Source: Candidatus Brocadiales bacterium
GTDB taxonomy: Bacteria > Planctomycetota > Brocadiia > Brocadiales > Bathyanammoxibiaceae
Reading direction: 5' to 3'
Assembly: GCA_030586765.1 (NCBI GenBank)
Contig: JAUQZZ010000132.1
Span: forward strand, 1 to 5,310
DNA length: 5,310 nucleotides
In this document: piece after piece, positions 1-4,675 of the stretch
How the letters are laid out: the number at the start of each line of letters is the position of its first letter
Position numbering within the stretch: the first letter of the stretch is position 1
The notes under the pieces: generated by a model
The model's database searches: none
The model's input: the letters and a program-made list of their open reading frames with translations, nothing else
Told to the model about the DNA's origin: nothing
Position numbers and translations under genes: made by a program

Positions 1-2
1 AC

Positions 3-47
3 TTAGCGGATCCGCCTAAGGCGGATAAACCCTGTCCCTACAATCTT
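3..47. repeat. Palindrome plus degenerate end of a twin-hairpin element
   Basis: ATCCGCC (10-16) and GGCGGAT (20-26) form a 7-bp stem with a TAA loop. The following CCCTGTCCCTACAA (31-44) resembles the right end of the twin-hairpin element at 2423-2481 (CCCTGCCCTACAA). Nothing else is visible in bases 1-113, and no T-run follows on the minus strand, so it does not look like a terminator. Confidence 0.5.
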
Positions 48-113
48 TGATTCATCAGAAGTCTCTACGAATATTTAAACAAGATTCTCTGAAGGTTCTC
101 ACAAAGGAAATAA

Positions 114-350
114 CTATAGGGAATGAATTAGTTCGGTTTTTTCCCTGCTCTTAATTAGTCTCAGACCTTCTTGAAAACCGCTTAAGGCCATTCTGGGGCA
201 GGGGAAGACCTTGGAATAAAGAACTTTTCCATTCTTCACCATCACTACCCTGAAGGTACCGTCTTCCAGGAGTTCCTGTAGTTTTATACAGGCATTCCCC
301 TGGAGGAAAGTAAAGATGGTCTTCCACTGGAGCATGGGTTTATCCTCCAT
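114..350 (-). CDS. Small protein of unknown function at the end of the gvp cluster (78 aa)
   Basis: I do not recognise this family. The ATG start is supported by AGAGG at 359-363, eight bases upstream. The product is soluble-looking, with no signal peptide or membrane segment. A central stretch (about residues 32-50) alternates hydrophobic and charged residues as in a short beta-hairpin (FRVVMVKNGKVLYSKVF), followed by a likely helix (GFQEGLRLIKSREK). It is the last gene of the minus-strand series, 160 bp after gvpJ, with hairpin elements in between. In Bacillus megaterium the genes after gvpJ are gvpT and gvpU, but I see no resemblance to either. A gas vesicle accessory role is only suggested by position. 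Codon use looks like that of its neighbours, so I think it is a real gene. Confidence 0.6.
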   Translation of the reverse strand: MEDKPMLQWKTIFTFLQGNACIKLQELLEDGTFRVVMVKNGKVLYSKVFPCPRMALSGFQEGLRLIKSREKTELIHSL

Positions 351-363
351 CCCTAATTCCTCT

Positions 364-384
364 AGACCAGACCTCCCTGGTCTG
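364..384. repeat. Short inverted repeat upstream of the 78-aa gene
   Basis: CAGACC (368-373) and GGTCTG (379-384) form a hairpin with a 5-base loop; AGACCAG (364-370) and CTGGTCT (377-383) form an alternative register. It lies just upstream of the ribosome binding site (359-363) of the 78-aa gene and could fold in its leader. There is no T-tract. Confidence 0.4.
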
Positions 385-413
385 AAAAAGTGGCTCCACC
401 TCGATTAAGTATT

Positions 414-466
414 TGTAGTGGCAGAGCTTGCTCTGCATTTTGAGTCGAGCAGGCTCGACCACTACA
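414..466. repeat. Twin-hairpin palindromic element, copy 1
   Basis: Outer arms TGTAGTG (414-420) and CACTACA (460-466) enclose two hairpins: GCAGAGC/GCTCTGC (421-427, 430-436) and GTCGAGC/GCTCGAC (444-450, 453-459), separated by a 7-base spacer. The whole can fold as a three-way junction. The layout matches the element at 2423-2481. It fills the gap between gvpJ and the 78-aa gene and resembles a REP doublet. Confidence 0.7.
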
Positions 467-510
467 CATGATACTGTTAAATCAGAAAGACCTCTTGAGG
501 GCTGGAGTAT

Positions 511-876
511 CTATAGGGATGTCTTTTCCACCCCTTTCATAGACTCCAGCATATTGAGCCTTTCTTGTAAGGACAGCATCTCTTCCCTCTGTTCTTGAAG
601 TGCCTCCTCGATGCTCAGGTCTTTGTCCCCCTGGCCGGTGAGTGGGTTAACCAGCTTTACCTTTGTACTCAGGTTTTTATCCAAGGTCCACCAGTCTATT
701 CCCATCTCCACGGCCTTCTCCATAGAGCACACCAGAAGACGGATTTGAATGGTCAGGAGTTCTATGTCTAAGAGACTTATCTTTATATCCCCTGCAATGA
801 TTACTCCCTTATCAAGTACCCTTTCCAGGATATCAGCTAAAGTAGTAGCGCCGTTGTTGGTACTATATGCCCTCAT
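511..876 (-). CDS. gvpJ: Gas vesicle protein GvpJ (GvpA/J/M/S family)
   Basis: This is a minor shell-type gas vesicle protein related to GvpA, thought to act in nucleation or capping of the vesicle. The product is 121 aa from the ATG at 876. Residues about 13-63 carry the family fold: LADILERVLDKGVIIAGDI, then the helix ELLTIQIRLLVCSMEKA and the GvpJ-typical ending EMGIDWW. Bacillus GvpJ has very similar text (ELLTIKIRL, GMDWW), which separates it from GvpA proper. A charged C-terminal tail (about residues 86-115, EEALQEQREEML onward) is predicted to be helical or coiled coil, also as in GvpJ. An in-frame GTG at 882 lies inside the Shine-Dalgarno GAGAGG (882-887), so the ATG five bases beyond that site is preferred. 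It lies 21 bp after the zinc-motif gene, clearly in the same operon. Confidence 0.92.
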   Translation of the reverse strand: MRAYSTNNGATTLADILERVLDKGVIIAGDIKISLLDIELLTIQIRLLVCSMEKAVEMGIDWWTLDKNLSTKVKLVNPLTGQGDKDLSIEEALQEQREEMLSLQERLNMLESMKGVEKTSL

Positions 877-881
877 ATCCA

Positions 882-887
882 CCTCTC
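882..887 (-). promoter_or_regulatory. Ribosome binding site deciding the gvpJ start
   Basis: On the minus strand GAGAGG is followed by TGGAT and then ATG at 876. The same bases overlap the alternative GTG at 880-882, which would leave no spacer, so ATG 876 is the better start. Confidence 0.6.
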
Positions 888-897
888 TTTAGTTAGA

Positions 898-1275
898 TTA
901 AGCTGCTGGAATCTTGCCCTGCCCACGGCACCGGATACAGTACAGCCCAGTGCCCTCATCCTGGCCAGTACCCCCACAGCGAGGACATTTCAGGGTCTTC
1001 TTCACCGTGGTTACTACCCCTTTCCCACGACAGGACATACAGTAGGTCCTGCCTCCCATGGGCGAATAACCCGTTCCATTACAGTAGCTACACCGTGTAT
1101 AAGGAGAGAGTACCTTTACCTTTCCAGACCCACCACAGACATAACAATAAGCAAAGCTACCACCCGGGCTACCTCCCCCACGGCAGAAGGCACAAGTTAC
1201 CTCTACCTCTCCTGACTTAAGAGGTTTACTTTCGTATTCCTTAACAGGTGTTGACCGACCGAATAACCAACCCAT
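898..1275 (-). CDS. DnaJ-type CxxCxGxG zinc-motif protein, first of two paralogues (125 aa)
   Basis: Apart from a short N-terminal tail, this protein is a stack of DnaJ-type zinc motifs with no J-domain. Six intact CxxCxGxG motifs start at Cys 28, 44, 62, 79, 97 and 113 (CAFCRGGG, CYVCGGSG, CSYCNGTG, CMSCRGKG, CPRCGGTG, CIRCRGQG). They form three repeats of about 35 residues, each with a motif pair 16-17 residues apart. Type I DnaJ has only four such motifs, holding two zinc ions and helping to bind unfolded client. The protein probably binds up to three zinc ions and acts in substrate holding or thiol chemistry. The cluster also encodes a J-domain on a separate protein, suggesting a split DnaJ. 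The start is backed by AGGGAGG at 1284-1290, eight bases before the ATG. It follows its paralogue by 25 bp. The specific role in gas vesicle assembly is inferred. Confidence 0.85.
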   Translation of the reverse strand: MGWLFGRSTPVKEYESKPLKSGEVEVTCAFCRGGGSPGGSFAYCYVCGGSGKVKVLSPYTRCSYCNGTGYSPMGGRTYCMSCRGKGVVTTVKKTLKCPRCGGTGQDEGTGLYCIRCRGQGKIPAA

Positions 1276-1300
1276 CTTAGTTTCCTCCCTTAGTTAAAAC

Positions 1301-1636
1301 TCATCCCCTTGGTGCCTCTCCCCCACCATGGCACTCGAGACAGTAGAGTCCAGTACTCTCATCTACCCCGGTACCTCCACAGGCCGGGCACTTCTGGGTC
1401 TTCCCCTTCGTATGTATTACACCCCTCCCTTCACAGGCTAAGCAGTGATTCCTTCCACCCAGGGGAGAGACGCCGGTGCCGCCGCAGTAACTGCATCTGA
1501 TATAAGGTATCGCCACTCTTACCTTCTTCTCTCCCCCGCACACATAGCAGGTGGAGAGGTGTGACATTATTTGAAAGGGGTCTTGCCCCCTTCCACCACA
1601 AAACACACAGGTTATCTCTTCCTCTTTCGTTATCAT
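1301..1636 (-). CDS. DnaJ-type CxxCxGxG zinc-motif protein, second paralogue (111 aa)
   Basis: This is a tandem duplicate of the following gene; the central and C-terminal repeats are highly similar (RCSYCGGTG, KCPACGGTG, TGLYC in both). From the ATG at 1636, motifs start at Cys 10, 30, 48, 65, 83 and 99. Five fit CxxCxGxG; the second reads CYVCGGEK and has lost its last glycine while keeping both cysteines, so zinc binding could survive. The first pair is spaced wider than in the paralogue (20 residues rather than 16), with an inserted segment around FQIMSHLS. An in-frame ATG at 1666 would give 121 aa but lacks a ribosome binding site, whereas ATG 1636 has GGAGG five bases upstream. There is no J-domain, signal peptide or membrane segment. 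A role in holding hydrophobic Gvp proteins is inferred from context. Confidence 0.85.
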   Translation of the reverse strand: MITKEEEITCVFCGGRGQDPFQIMSHLSTCYVCGGEKKVRVAIPYIRCSYCGGTGVSPLGGRNHCLACEGRGVIHTKGKTQKCPACGGTGVDESTGLYCLECHGGGEAPRG

Positions 1637-1641
1637 CGCTT

Positions 1642-1646
1642 CCTCC
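1642..1646 (-). promoter_or_regulatory. Ribosome binding site deciding the start of the second zinc-motif gene
   Basis: GGAGG, within GGGGAGGAAGCG, sits five bases before the ATG at 1636. The upstream in-frame ATG at 1666 is preceded by palindrome sequence with no purine-rich site. Confidence 0.65.
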
Positions 1647-1668
1647 CCTTTCCTTAGTCTTACCATTT

Positions 1669-1750
1669 CAACGAAGTAAAACTTCGTTGTCTACCAACTA
1701 CCAACTACCAACTACCTACTGCTGGTAGACAACGACCTTTATGGTCGTTG
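1669..1750. repeat. Composite palindromic element with two terminal hairpins and a 7-bp tandem repeat
   Basis: Hairpin A is CAACGAAGT/ACTTCGTTG (1669-1677, 1681-1689); hairpin B is CAACGACC/GGTCGTTG (1730-1737, 1743-1750). Between them an inverted pair TTGTCTACCA (1687-1696) and TGGTAGACAA (1723-1732) encloses tandem CTACCAA units (1691-1697, 1698-1704, 1705-1711, then a variant CTACCTA). It fills most of the 158-bp gap between gvpK and the zinc-motif genes. No gene is seen here. Confidence 0.7.
1691..1718. repeat. 7-bp tandem repeat (CTACCAA, four units)
   Basis: Three exact copies of CTACCAA are followed by CTACCTA. The tract is the loop region of the composite palindromic element around it and could vary in copy number by slippage. 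Confidence 0.75.
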
Positions 1751-1794
1751 ATTCTTTTAGAAAATCCGTAGGCCAGTTCACCCGCCTAAGCGGA

Positions 1795-2130
1795 TTAGTC
1801 TAAGAGCTTTCCCAAAGGGCCAAGGTCAATATTAAGCTCCTCATCCTTGAGGCCGAAATGTCTCTTTAACTCCTCCATCCTCTTACTAAGCTCCATAAAG
1901 GTAATGCCCAGGTTGTTTATCTCCTCCCTGGTAAGGGTTCCACCCTCCATGCGTCTAAGGGCCTGCCTTTCCAGGAGTTCCCTTAGTAATTCCACAAGGG
2001 TAAGAACCAGCTTCGCCAGCCCTTTTGCAACATTCTCCTGCTGAACATCTATCTTTTTGGGCAGGGCATTATGATTTGCCTCTATGGCCCTGAGAAAATC
2101 CTCTGGTGTATCAGTAAAGACTTTGCTCAT
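1795..2130 (-). CDS. gvpK: Gas vesicle protein GvpK
   Basis: GvpK is a small, mostly helical accessory protein conserved in nearly all gas vesicle clusters and needed for vesicle formation; its exact mechanism is unsettled. The family text is clear: a central helix GLAKLVLTLVELLRELLERQ, then ALRRMEGGTLTREEI, a second amphipathic helix (MELSKRMEELKRHFGL), and the family ending LNIDLGPLGKLLD. From the ATG at 2130 the product is 111 aa, the usual size for a GvpK core. A TTG at 2151 would add seven residues but has no good ribosome binding site; ATG 2130 has AAGGA three bases upstream, a tight spacing. It sits after a gap of about 330 bp full of repeats, and its stop codon directly abuts a CCGC/GCGG palindrome. 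Family assignment is secure. Confidence 0.95.
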   Translation of the reverse strand: MSKVFTDTPEDFLRAIEANHNALPKKIDVQQENVAKGLAKLVLTLVELLRELLERQALRRMEGGTLTREEINNLGITFMELSKRMEELKRHFGLKDEELNIDLGPLGKLLD

Positions 2131-2190
2131 AGTTCCTTGAGGCCCCTGCAAAACTCTTATCTATGCAGTCCAGTCCGTCTCAGGTGGACA

Positions 2191-2279
2191 CTTCCCTCCC
2201 CCTTGATGGGGGAGGGAGGGGTGGGGGTGAATAGACTTGTCTCCACCCTCCCCTAACCCCTTCCATCAAGGGAGGGGAG
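2191..2279. repeat. Pyrimidine/purine-rich inverted repeat (CTCCC-TTGATG-GGGAGG type)
   Basis: Two related arms of about 40 bp face each other (2191-2230 and 2241-2279). Both contain a C-rich run, TTGATGG (or its reverse complement CCATCAA) and a G-rich run. The first arm alone forms a perfect 9-bp stem, CCCTCCCCC/GGGGGAGGG (2194-2202, 2208-2216), with loop TTGAT. Elements of this composition recur in many uncultivated bacterial genomes. It lies between the gvpS-like gene and gvpK; with the neighbouring repeats it accounts for most of the 333 bases without a gene (2131-2463). Confidence 0.65.
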
Positions 2280-2322
2280 AAAAAACGACGGGTGCCGCAG
2301 GGCTTAAGCCCTGCGCTACCCA
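2280..2322 (-). terminator. Possible rho-independent terminator or attenuator after the gvpS-like gene
   Basis: A near-perfect palindrome (2291-2322, core CGCAGGGCTTAAGCCCTGCG at 2297-2316) is followed on the minus strand by GTCG and then seven T (2286-2280). This has terminator shape, but the T-run starts four bases after the stem and the palindrome belongs to a repeat family, so it may be fortuitous. If active it would reduce read-through from the upstream genes into gvpK. I see no convincing promoter between it and gvpK. Confidence 0.35.
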
Positions 2323-2422
2323 AAAAATGCATGAAATGTCATTCTGAGTCCGCCTCTTCCTCATGGTCTTTTGCTGAGACCTCTGGAAAACTAGCTATCG
2401 GGTAGCATCCTCTGAAAATTCA

Positions 2423-2481
2423 TGTAGCGCAGACCTTTAGGTCTGCTTGTTACGGAGGCAGGGCTAAAGCCCTGCCCTACA
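2423..2481. repeat. Twin-hairpin palindromic element, copy 2, overlapping the gvpS-like gene end
   Basis: TGTAG (2423-2427) and CTACA (2477-2481) enclose two hairpins: GCAGACCT/AGGTCTGC (2429-2436, 2439-2446) and GGCAGGGCT/AGCCCTGCC (2457-2465, 2468-2476), with a 10-base spacer. The layout matches the element at 414-466, although the arm sequences differ. The right hairpin contains the stop codon and last codons of the gvpS-like gene. Confidence 0.7.
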
Positions 2482-2727
2482 ATTCTCTTTCTTACCTTCG
2501 CAGATTTCTCCTTTGTTTAGAATCTGCCTCCTGGCCGTTTCCACCGCAGTTACAAGGAGCCGAAGGCTCAGATATATCAAATCCACATTGGATACTGATA
2601 TAGTGACATCGCCACAGATAACTGCGCCTTTGTTTAGAACCCTGTCCAGGGCCTCACATAGACTGAGGTGCCCTTCCAAAGGCCCTTCCAGGCCAGTTCC
2701 TGTATAGTTATCACCTTTAGTAATCAC
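2464..2727 (-). CDS. gvpS: GvpS/GvpM-type gas vesicle protein (GvpA/J/M/S family)
   Basis: This is a small shell-related protein, likely a minor component or assembly factor. The family core spans LDRVLNKGAVICGDVTISVSN followed by VDLIYLSLRLLVTAVETA. The VDL-YL-LR-L pattern is that of Bacillus GvpS and archaeal GvpM, unlike the ELLTIKIRL pattern of GvpJ. The first in-frame start is GTG 2739 (91 aa) with no ribosome binding site; GTG 2727 (87 aa) has TGGAG at 2734-2738 with a six-base spacer and is chosen here. Either way the gene overlaps the end of the ATPase gene (11 or 23 bp), implying translational coupling. The last residues (CRAGL) and the stop codon are encoded by a palindromic repeat at 2457-2476, so the natural C-terminus has probably been replaced. 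The tail also repeats LNKG from the core. Confidence 0.88.
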   Translation of the reverse strand: MITKGDNYTGTGLEGPLEGHLSLCEALDRVLNKGAVICGDVTISVSNVDLIYLSLRLLVTAVETARRQILNKGEICEGKKENCRAGL

Positions 2728-4675
2728 AGAGGACTCCACTGTCTTGATAAAGGAGATTGGCTACCTGCTCCAGGGCCTCCAAACCCCTTAATTCTTCAGC
2801 CTGGCGGTAGAGGACGGCGGCCTCCCCAAGGGGTAAAACAGGGGCAAATTCCTGCACTACCCTCATCTGAACCTGCCTCAGCCTTGAGCAGAGGGGACAT
2901 CCGCCTGAGGCGGAAGGGGGTGCAACCATATTAATTATCAGGGAGCCTGGGGTCATGCCTGCCCTCTTCATAGAATCAAAGAGGTCTCTGGTCTCCTCCA
3001 TCACCATGGCCCAGGGGGTGGTTACGATAAGGGCTACTGCCCTGGAGAGAAGGAGGGCCTTTAATTTCTTAATCCCTTTGGAAAGTTCCACCAGAAATCC
3101 TTCAAATCTAGGCATCCTGAAGATGCCCCTGTATTTCAGTAAGAGCTGAAAAATCGCCCTGAGCCATTCCTCCACCAGTCCTGGGGTCTCGATAAAACGG
3201 AGGAAGTGCCCCGTGGGAGCGGCGTCCAGGATTATGGTATCGTATCCCTCCTTGCTCTGGCTCTCCACTACCTTCCACAGGGCTATGACCTCATCCAGGC
3301 CAGGAGGGGAAAGCTCCGCTAACTCTACCAGTACCTCTTCCTCAAATTCTATGGCAGTACCCCCTCCAGTAAGGGTATCAAAAAACCCCTCTAGCTCTTC
3401 GGCATATATGTCCCTCAGGGCCTCAAACTCTCCCCTGGGGTCAACCTCCAGGGCCAGGAGATTAGGTAGTATGCTATAGCCCTTGCCGCCCAGAGACCTA
3501 CCCAGGGCATCGGACAGGGAGTGGGCTGGGTCGATAGAAACAACAAGGTATTTTTTATCAGGGTGGTTACGGGCAAGGTGAAGGGCGGTGGCAGAGGCAA
3601 GGGTGGTCTTCCCTACCCCTCCTTTACCCACGAATAATAAAAGGGGTGCCTCAGGGCAGGCCACTGGCCTCGAGAGGAGGCCAAGTCCGCCGCATGTCTC
3701 TGCCCTTGAACCTGCGGCAGGCCCGCCCGAGGCAGGCAGACCCTCCAGGGCTATGGAAAAATCCTTAAGGAGTTCTGCTCCCCTGACCTCCTCTAATTCC
3801 AGGGGGATTTCCACCACATTACACCCCTTAAATCTCTCTTCCACCTCCTCCGCATACTTCATGTGAAGGCGGTAGATAGACTCACAATACCTGCAGCCCC
3901 CTCGAGGATAATGCTGGTTTATCACTATATTTCGCACAGGCAGATGGTAACTCTTGAGAAAATCCATAAGGCGACCTGTCTCCTCAATGCTCAGGGCCTC
4001 CGGGAGGGTGATGGGGACAAATTCACACCTCTTCCCATCCCTTAGCAATTCGTTAAACCTCTCCAGCCTTCTGTCCATATATTCAATAAACTCGTCTTCC
4101 TTCTTCTTTATATACCTCCCCGCATAGAACCTCTGGAGATAGCGGGGTTTGGCCATCATGGTATCCAGGAGCCTGACCCACCGCCTCAACTCGCCCGGCA
4201 GGGCCAGGAGCCTCAGGGTGTGTCCAGTAGGGGCGGTATCAAGGATTATCACCCCATAGCGGGAGGACTCGGTATAATCCAGTATCTCCATCACCCCCAG
4301 CACCTCGTCTATCCCAGGCATGGAGAGCTCGAGGAGGCGTGAGACATCCTCTTCGTCAAAGATGGTCCCCAATTGCATGATAGAACCTATGGTAGTGCCA
4401 TGAATCCGCTTCATCTTTTCCAGGGCCTCCTTGGCATCCATCTCCTTTATTTCTAGGTTTTCCGGGGGGCTAAGGCCACACAGACTGTCCTTTAAAGAAG
4501 GGGCCGGGTCTGTGGAAAGGAGCAGGACCCTTGCCCTGGGCCTGGACCTGGCTATGAGGAGTGCCGAGGCCATGGCACAGGTGGTCTTCCCCACCCCACC
4601 CTTTCCGCAAAAGAAGATTACCTCCAGTTCTTCATTTTCAAGAAAAGAAGGCTTTATGCCCCCTGGGTAGTCCAT
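2717..4675 (-). CDS. Double-domain ArsA/Get3-type ATPase (652 aa)
   Basis: Two complete ArsA/Get3 ATPase halves lie in one chain. Half 1 has a deviant Walker A GKGGVGKTT at 24-32, switch region STDPAPSLKDSL at 54-65, DTAPTGHTLRLL at 146-157 and a CxxC at 261/264 (NQHYPRGGCRYC). Half 2 has GKGGVGKTT at 350-358, SIDPAHSLSDAL at 380-391, DAAPTGHFLRF at 484-494 and a CxxC at 593/596. The family uses ATP to move or load a cargo: arsenite export for ArsA, tail-anchored membrane proteins for Get3. The paired CxxC is the Get3 zinc-site arrangement and is not typical of arsenite ArsA; no arsRBC genes are visible. A cytosolic carrier role for hydrophobic Gvp proteins is inferred. The ATG directly follows the upstream stop (TAGATG) with only a weak ribosome binding site. 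The linker (about 311-345) and the loop before the second CxxC contain palindrome-encoded residues. Confidence 0.9.
   Translation of the reverse strand: MDYPGGIKPSFLENEELEVIFFCGKGGVGKTTCAMASALLIARSRPRARVLLLSTDPAPSLKDSLCGLSPPENLEIKEMDAKEALEKMKRIHGTTIGSIMQLGTIFDEEDVSRLLELSMPGIDEVLGVMEILDYTESSRYGVIILDTAPTGHTLRLLALPGELRRWVRLLDTMMAKPRYLQRFYAGRYIKKKEDEFIEYMDRRLERFNELLRDGKRCEFVPITLPEALSIEETGRLMDFLKSYHLPVRNIVINQHYPRGGCRYCESIYRLHMKYAEEVEERFKGCNVVEIPLELEEVRGAELLKDFSIALEGLPASGGPAAGSRAETCGGLGLLSRPVACPEAPLLLFVGKGGVGKTTLASATALHLARNHPDKKYLVVSIDPAHSLSDALGRSLGGKGYSILPNLLALEVDPRGEFEALRDIYAEELEGFFDTLTGGGTAIEFEEEVLVELAELSPPGLDEVIALWKVVESQSKEGYDTIILDAAPTGHFLRFIETPGLVEEWLRAIFQLLLKYRGIFRMPRFEGFLVELSKGIKKLKALLLSRAVALIVTTPWAMVMEETRDLFDSMKRAGMTPGSLIINMVAPPSASGGCPLCSRLRQVQMRVVQEFAPVLPLGEAAVLYRQAEELRGLEALEQVANLLYQDSGVLCDY
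2900..2914. repeat. Palindrome inside the ATPase gene, half 2
   Basis: TCCGCCT and AGGCGGA flank a single G. On the coding strand it reads TCC GCC TCA GGC GGA, encoding SASGG just before the second CxxC. The matching loop in half 1 is shorter, so this looks like an in-frame insertion. Confidence 0.6.
3711..3737. repeat. Palindromic repeats inside the ATPase gene, interdomain linker
   Basis: CCTGC-G-GCAGG (3711-3721) is followed by an imperfect palindrome GCCCGCC/GGCAGGC (3721-3737, one mismatch). On the coding strand they encode PASGGPAAG in the linker between the two ATPase halves, again including ASGG. Confidence 0.55.

Noticed and set aside
414..466. Cloverleaf-like fold that could be a tRNA
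   Set aside because: It is only 53 bp, has perfect palindromic hairpins and lacks anticodon and T-loop signatures; a second element has the same layout.
1691..1718. Possible CRISPR array
   Set aside because: The unit is only 7 bp and contiguous, with no spacers.
1730..1760. Plus-strand hairpin followed by ATTCTTTT as a terminator
   Set aside because: No plus-strand gene precedes it, the T-run is interrupted, and the hairpin belongs to the composite repeat.
2338..2349. TGTCATTCTGAG as part of a known dispersed repeat
   Set aside because: It matches the start of a repeat I recall from several bacterial genomes, but the rest of the consensus is absent here, so support is too weak.
2668..2934. 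Plus-strand open frame of 88 codons across the end of the ATPase gene
   Set aside because: It lies antisense to two well-supported genes, and its translation is Pro/Arg-rich with no family features.
3213..4045. Several plus-strand open frames within the ATPase gene
   Set aside because: All are antisense shadows of a continuous, motif-rich 652-codon gene; the translations are low-complexity Ser/Pro-rich.
2717..4675. Arsenite efflux ATPase ArsA as the function
   Set aside because: No arsenic resistance genes are in view, both halves carry Get3-like CxxC motifs, and the neighbours are gas vesicle genes. Not strictly excluded.
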